Shown piece after piece: positions 5,400 to 6,237 of a stretch of DNA of 6,237 nt. The translations under genes were made by a program, and so were the position numbers. The notes below the pieces were generated by a model. The model saw only the letters and a program-made list of their open reading frames with translations. It searched no databases and was not told the DNA's origin. The DNA comes from Gemmatimonadaceae bacterium (GTDB lineage Bacteria; Gemmatimonadota; Gemmatimonadetes; Gemmatimonadales; Gemmatimonadaceae): the NCBI GenBank assembly GCA_025357975.1, contig JANYKY010000385.1, positions 1 to 6,237 on the forward strand, given 5' to 3'. The first letter of the stretch is position 1, and each line of letters opens with the position of its first letter.

Positions 5400-6230
5400 A
5401 TGAAACCGATATTCTTGCGTTACTCCCGCCTGACATCGTCGCGGCTGGCATTGCTTCTTGTATGCTCTGTGGCCGCGTGTTCACATGGTGTGGTTCCGGC
5501 CGGGGCGCCCGCGCCCGAAGAAGTTCCGAGTGGCCCGCGAGTGGCAACGTCACGGGATCTCATCTCTGCGATGCATAGCAAGTATGCTGAGAACTGGTAT
5601 CATACGCTTCGGTTCGCGCAGTCAAACACTTTCTATACGCAGTCGGGCGGCGAGCAGAAATCCCGGTGGGTTGAAAATCTTTCGGTGCCGGGCCGTTTGC
5701 GAATTGACTTCGAGCCGCTCACGTCCAAAAGCGGGCTCCTCATCGTGAACAACAAGGTCACGACGTTCGACGGTGGGAGGCGGGTCGATACGCGCCATGC
5801 GATTCAGGCAATTCTGATGCTGACTGCCGACGTCTACGCAATTCCGCCGGCGGTAACCGCCCGGCGGCTCGATTCTCTGAAGATCGACCTGGCCAAATTT
5901 CGGGAAGACAGGCTCGATAAGAAGCGTGTGTATGTCATCGGTGCCGACAAGGATGATCTCGAGTCGAGTCAGGTGTGGATTGACGCTGACAAGCTCGTGC
6001 TCGTGCGATTGATTCAGCGCGAGAAGCGCGGTGAAAAATCGCTTGTCACCGATACTCACGTTAACGATTACAGGGACGTTGACGGATTTCCTGTTGCGCA
6101 CGAGTTCGTGTCACTGCGCGACGGTAAGCCGTACTTCAAGGAAGAGTACGAGAACGTTCATGTTAATGAGCTGATTCCGCCATCGTTGTTCGACCCGAGC
6201 CGATGGTCATCGGCTCAACCTTCCAGATAG
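5400..6230 (+). CDS. LolA-like outer-membrane-type lipoprotein
   Basis: This 276-residue protein has a lipoprotein signal: positively charged start, hydrophobic LALLLVCSVAAC, and a lipobox VAAC with the modified cysteine at C27. Ser at +2 is compatible with outer-membrane sorting under the E. coli rule. A Pro/Ala-rich linker (about 31-46) follows. Residues about 50-268 look like the LolA/LppX-type half-barrel, with an opening helix (RDLISAMHSKYAENWYHTL) followed by alternating strands such as SRWVENLSVPGRLRIDF, GLLIVNN, KRVYVIGA, SQVWIDADKLVLVRL and a closing PPSLFDPSRW. Proteins of this fold carry lipid or hydrophobic ligands or serve as envelope sensors; the ligand here is not inferable. 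ATG 5400 lies 2 nt after the peptidase stop, and AGGCAGG (5384-5390) inside the peptidase gene serves as Shine-Dalgarno at 9-nt spacing, so the pair is likely co-translated. Only 7 bases follow the stop, so no terminator can be judged. Confidence 0.75.
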   Translation: MKPIFLRYSRLTSSRLALLLVCSVAACSHGVVPAGAPAPEEVPSGPRVATSRDLISAMHSKYAENWYHTLRFAQSNTFYTQSGGEQKSRWVENLSVPGRLRIDFEPLTSKSGLLIVNNKVTTFDGGRRVDTRHAIQAILMLTADVYAIPPAVTARRLDSLKIDLAKFREDRLDKKRVYVIGADKDDLESSQVWIDADKLVLVRLIQREKRGEKSLVTDTHVNDYRDVDGFPVAHEFVSLRDGKPYFKEEYENVHVNELIPPSLFDPSRWSSAQPSR

Positions 6231-6237
6231 CAACTAT

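Overview
The window looks like chromosomal DNA from an environmental Gram-negative-type bacterium. The clues are an outer-membrane-style lipoprotein, an inner-membrane-anchored lytic transglycosylase and a large exported M14 peptidase. The peptidase architecture, and the degenerate GTCCGT-type intergenic words at the left end, remind me most of Gemmatimonadota, with Acidobacteriota as the alternative. This assignment is recollection and inference, not a database result.

Layout: bases 1-357 hold no convincing gene. They contain a large imperfect inverted repeat (8-195), five evenly spaced C-tracts that form a G-quadruplex motif on the minus strand (232-261), and a promoter-like stretch with a 17-bp near-direct repeat (297-342) that could be the operator of the first gene. 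From 358 to 6230 there are five tightly packed plus-strand genes: an XRE-type DNA-binding protein (358-915), a membrane-anchored lytic transglycosylase (962-1627), an EamA/DMT-family transporter (1629-2582), an exported 923-residue M14-type zinc metallopeptidase with a GATase1-like C-terminal domain (2626-5397), and a LolA-like lipoprotein (5400-6230). The longest gap in the run is about 46 bp. That gap is filled by an 11-codon leader ORF with a strong Shine-Dalgarno sequence, whose stop codon overlaps the GTG start of the transglycosylase. The run is probably one transcription unit, or at least translationally linked pairs; no intrinsic terminator is visible within it.

Functional theme: three of the five products act outside the cytoplasm, on peptidoglycan, on peptides and as a lipoprotein. 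A fourth is an inner-membrane exporter-type permease. The first gene is a plausible autoregulator. The peptidase and the lipoprotein are only 2 bp apart and most likely share expression. No defence system, mobile-element gene, CRISPR array, rRNA or tRNA is seen. The gene families are recognisable, and I do not see strong evidence of an undescribed multi-gene system. The more unusual items are the long inverted repeat, the coupled leader ORF, the non-canonical catalytic motif of the transglycosylase, the orphan C-terminal half of the regulator and an internal duplication in the peptidase.
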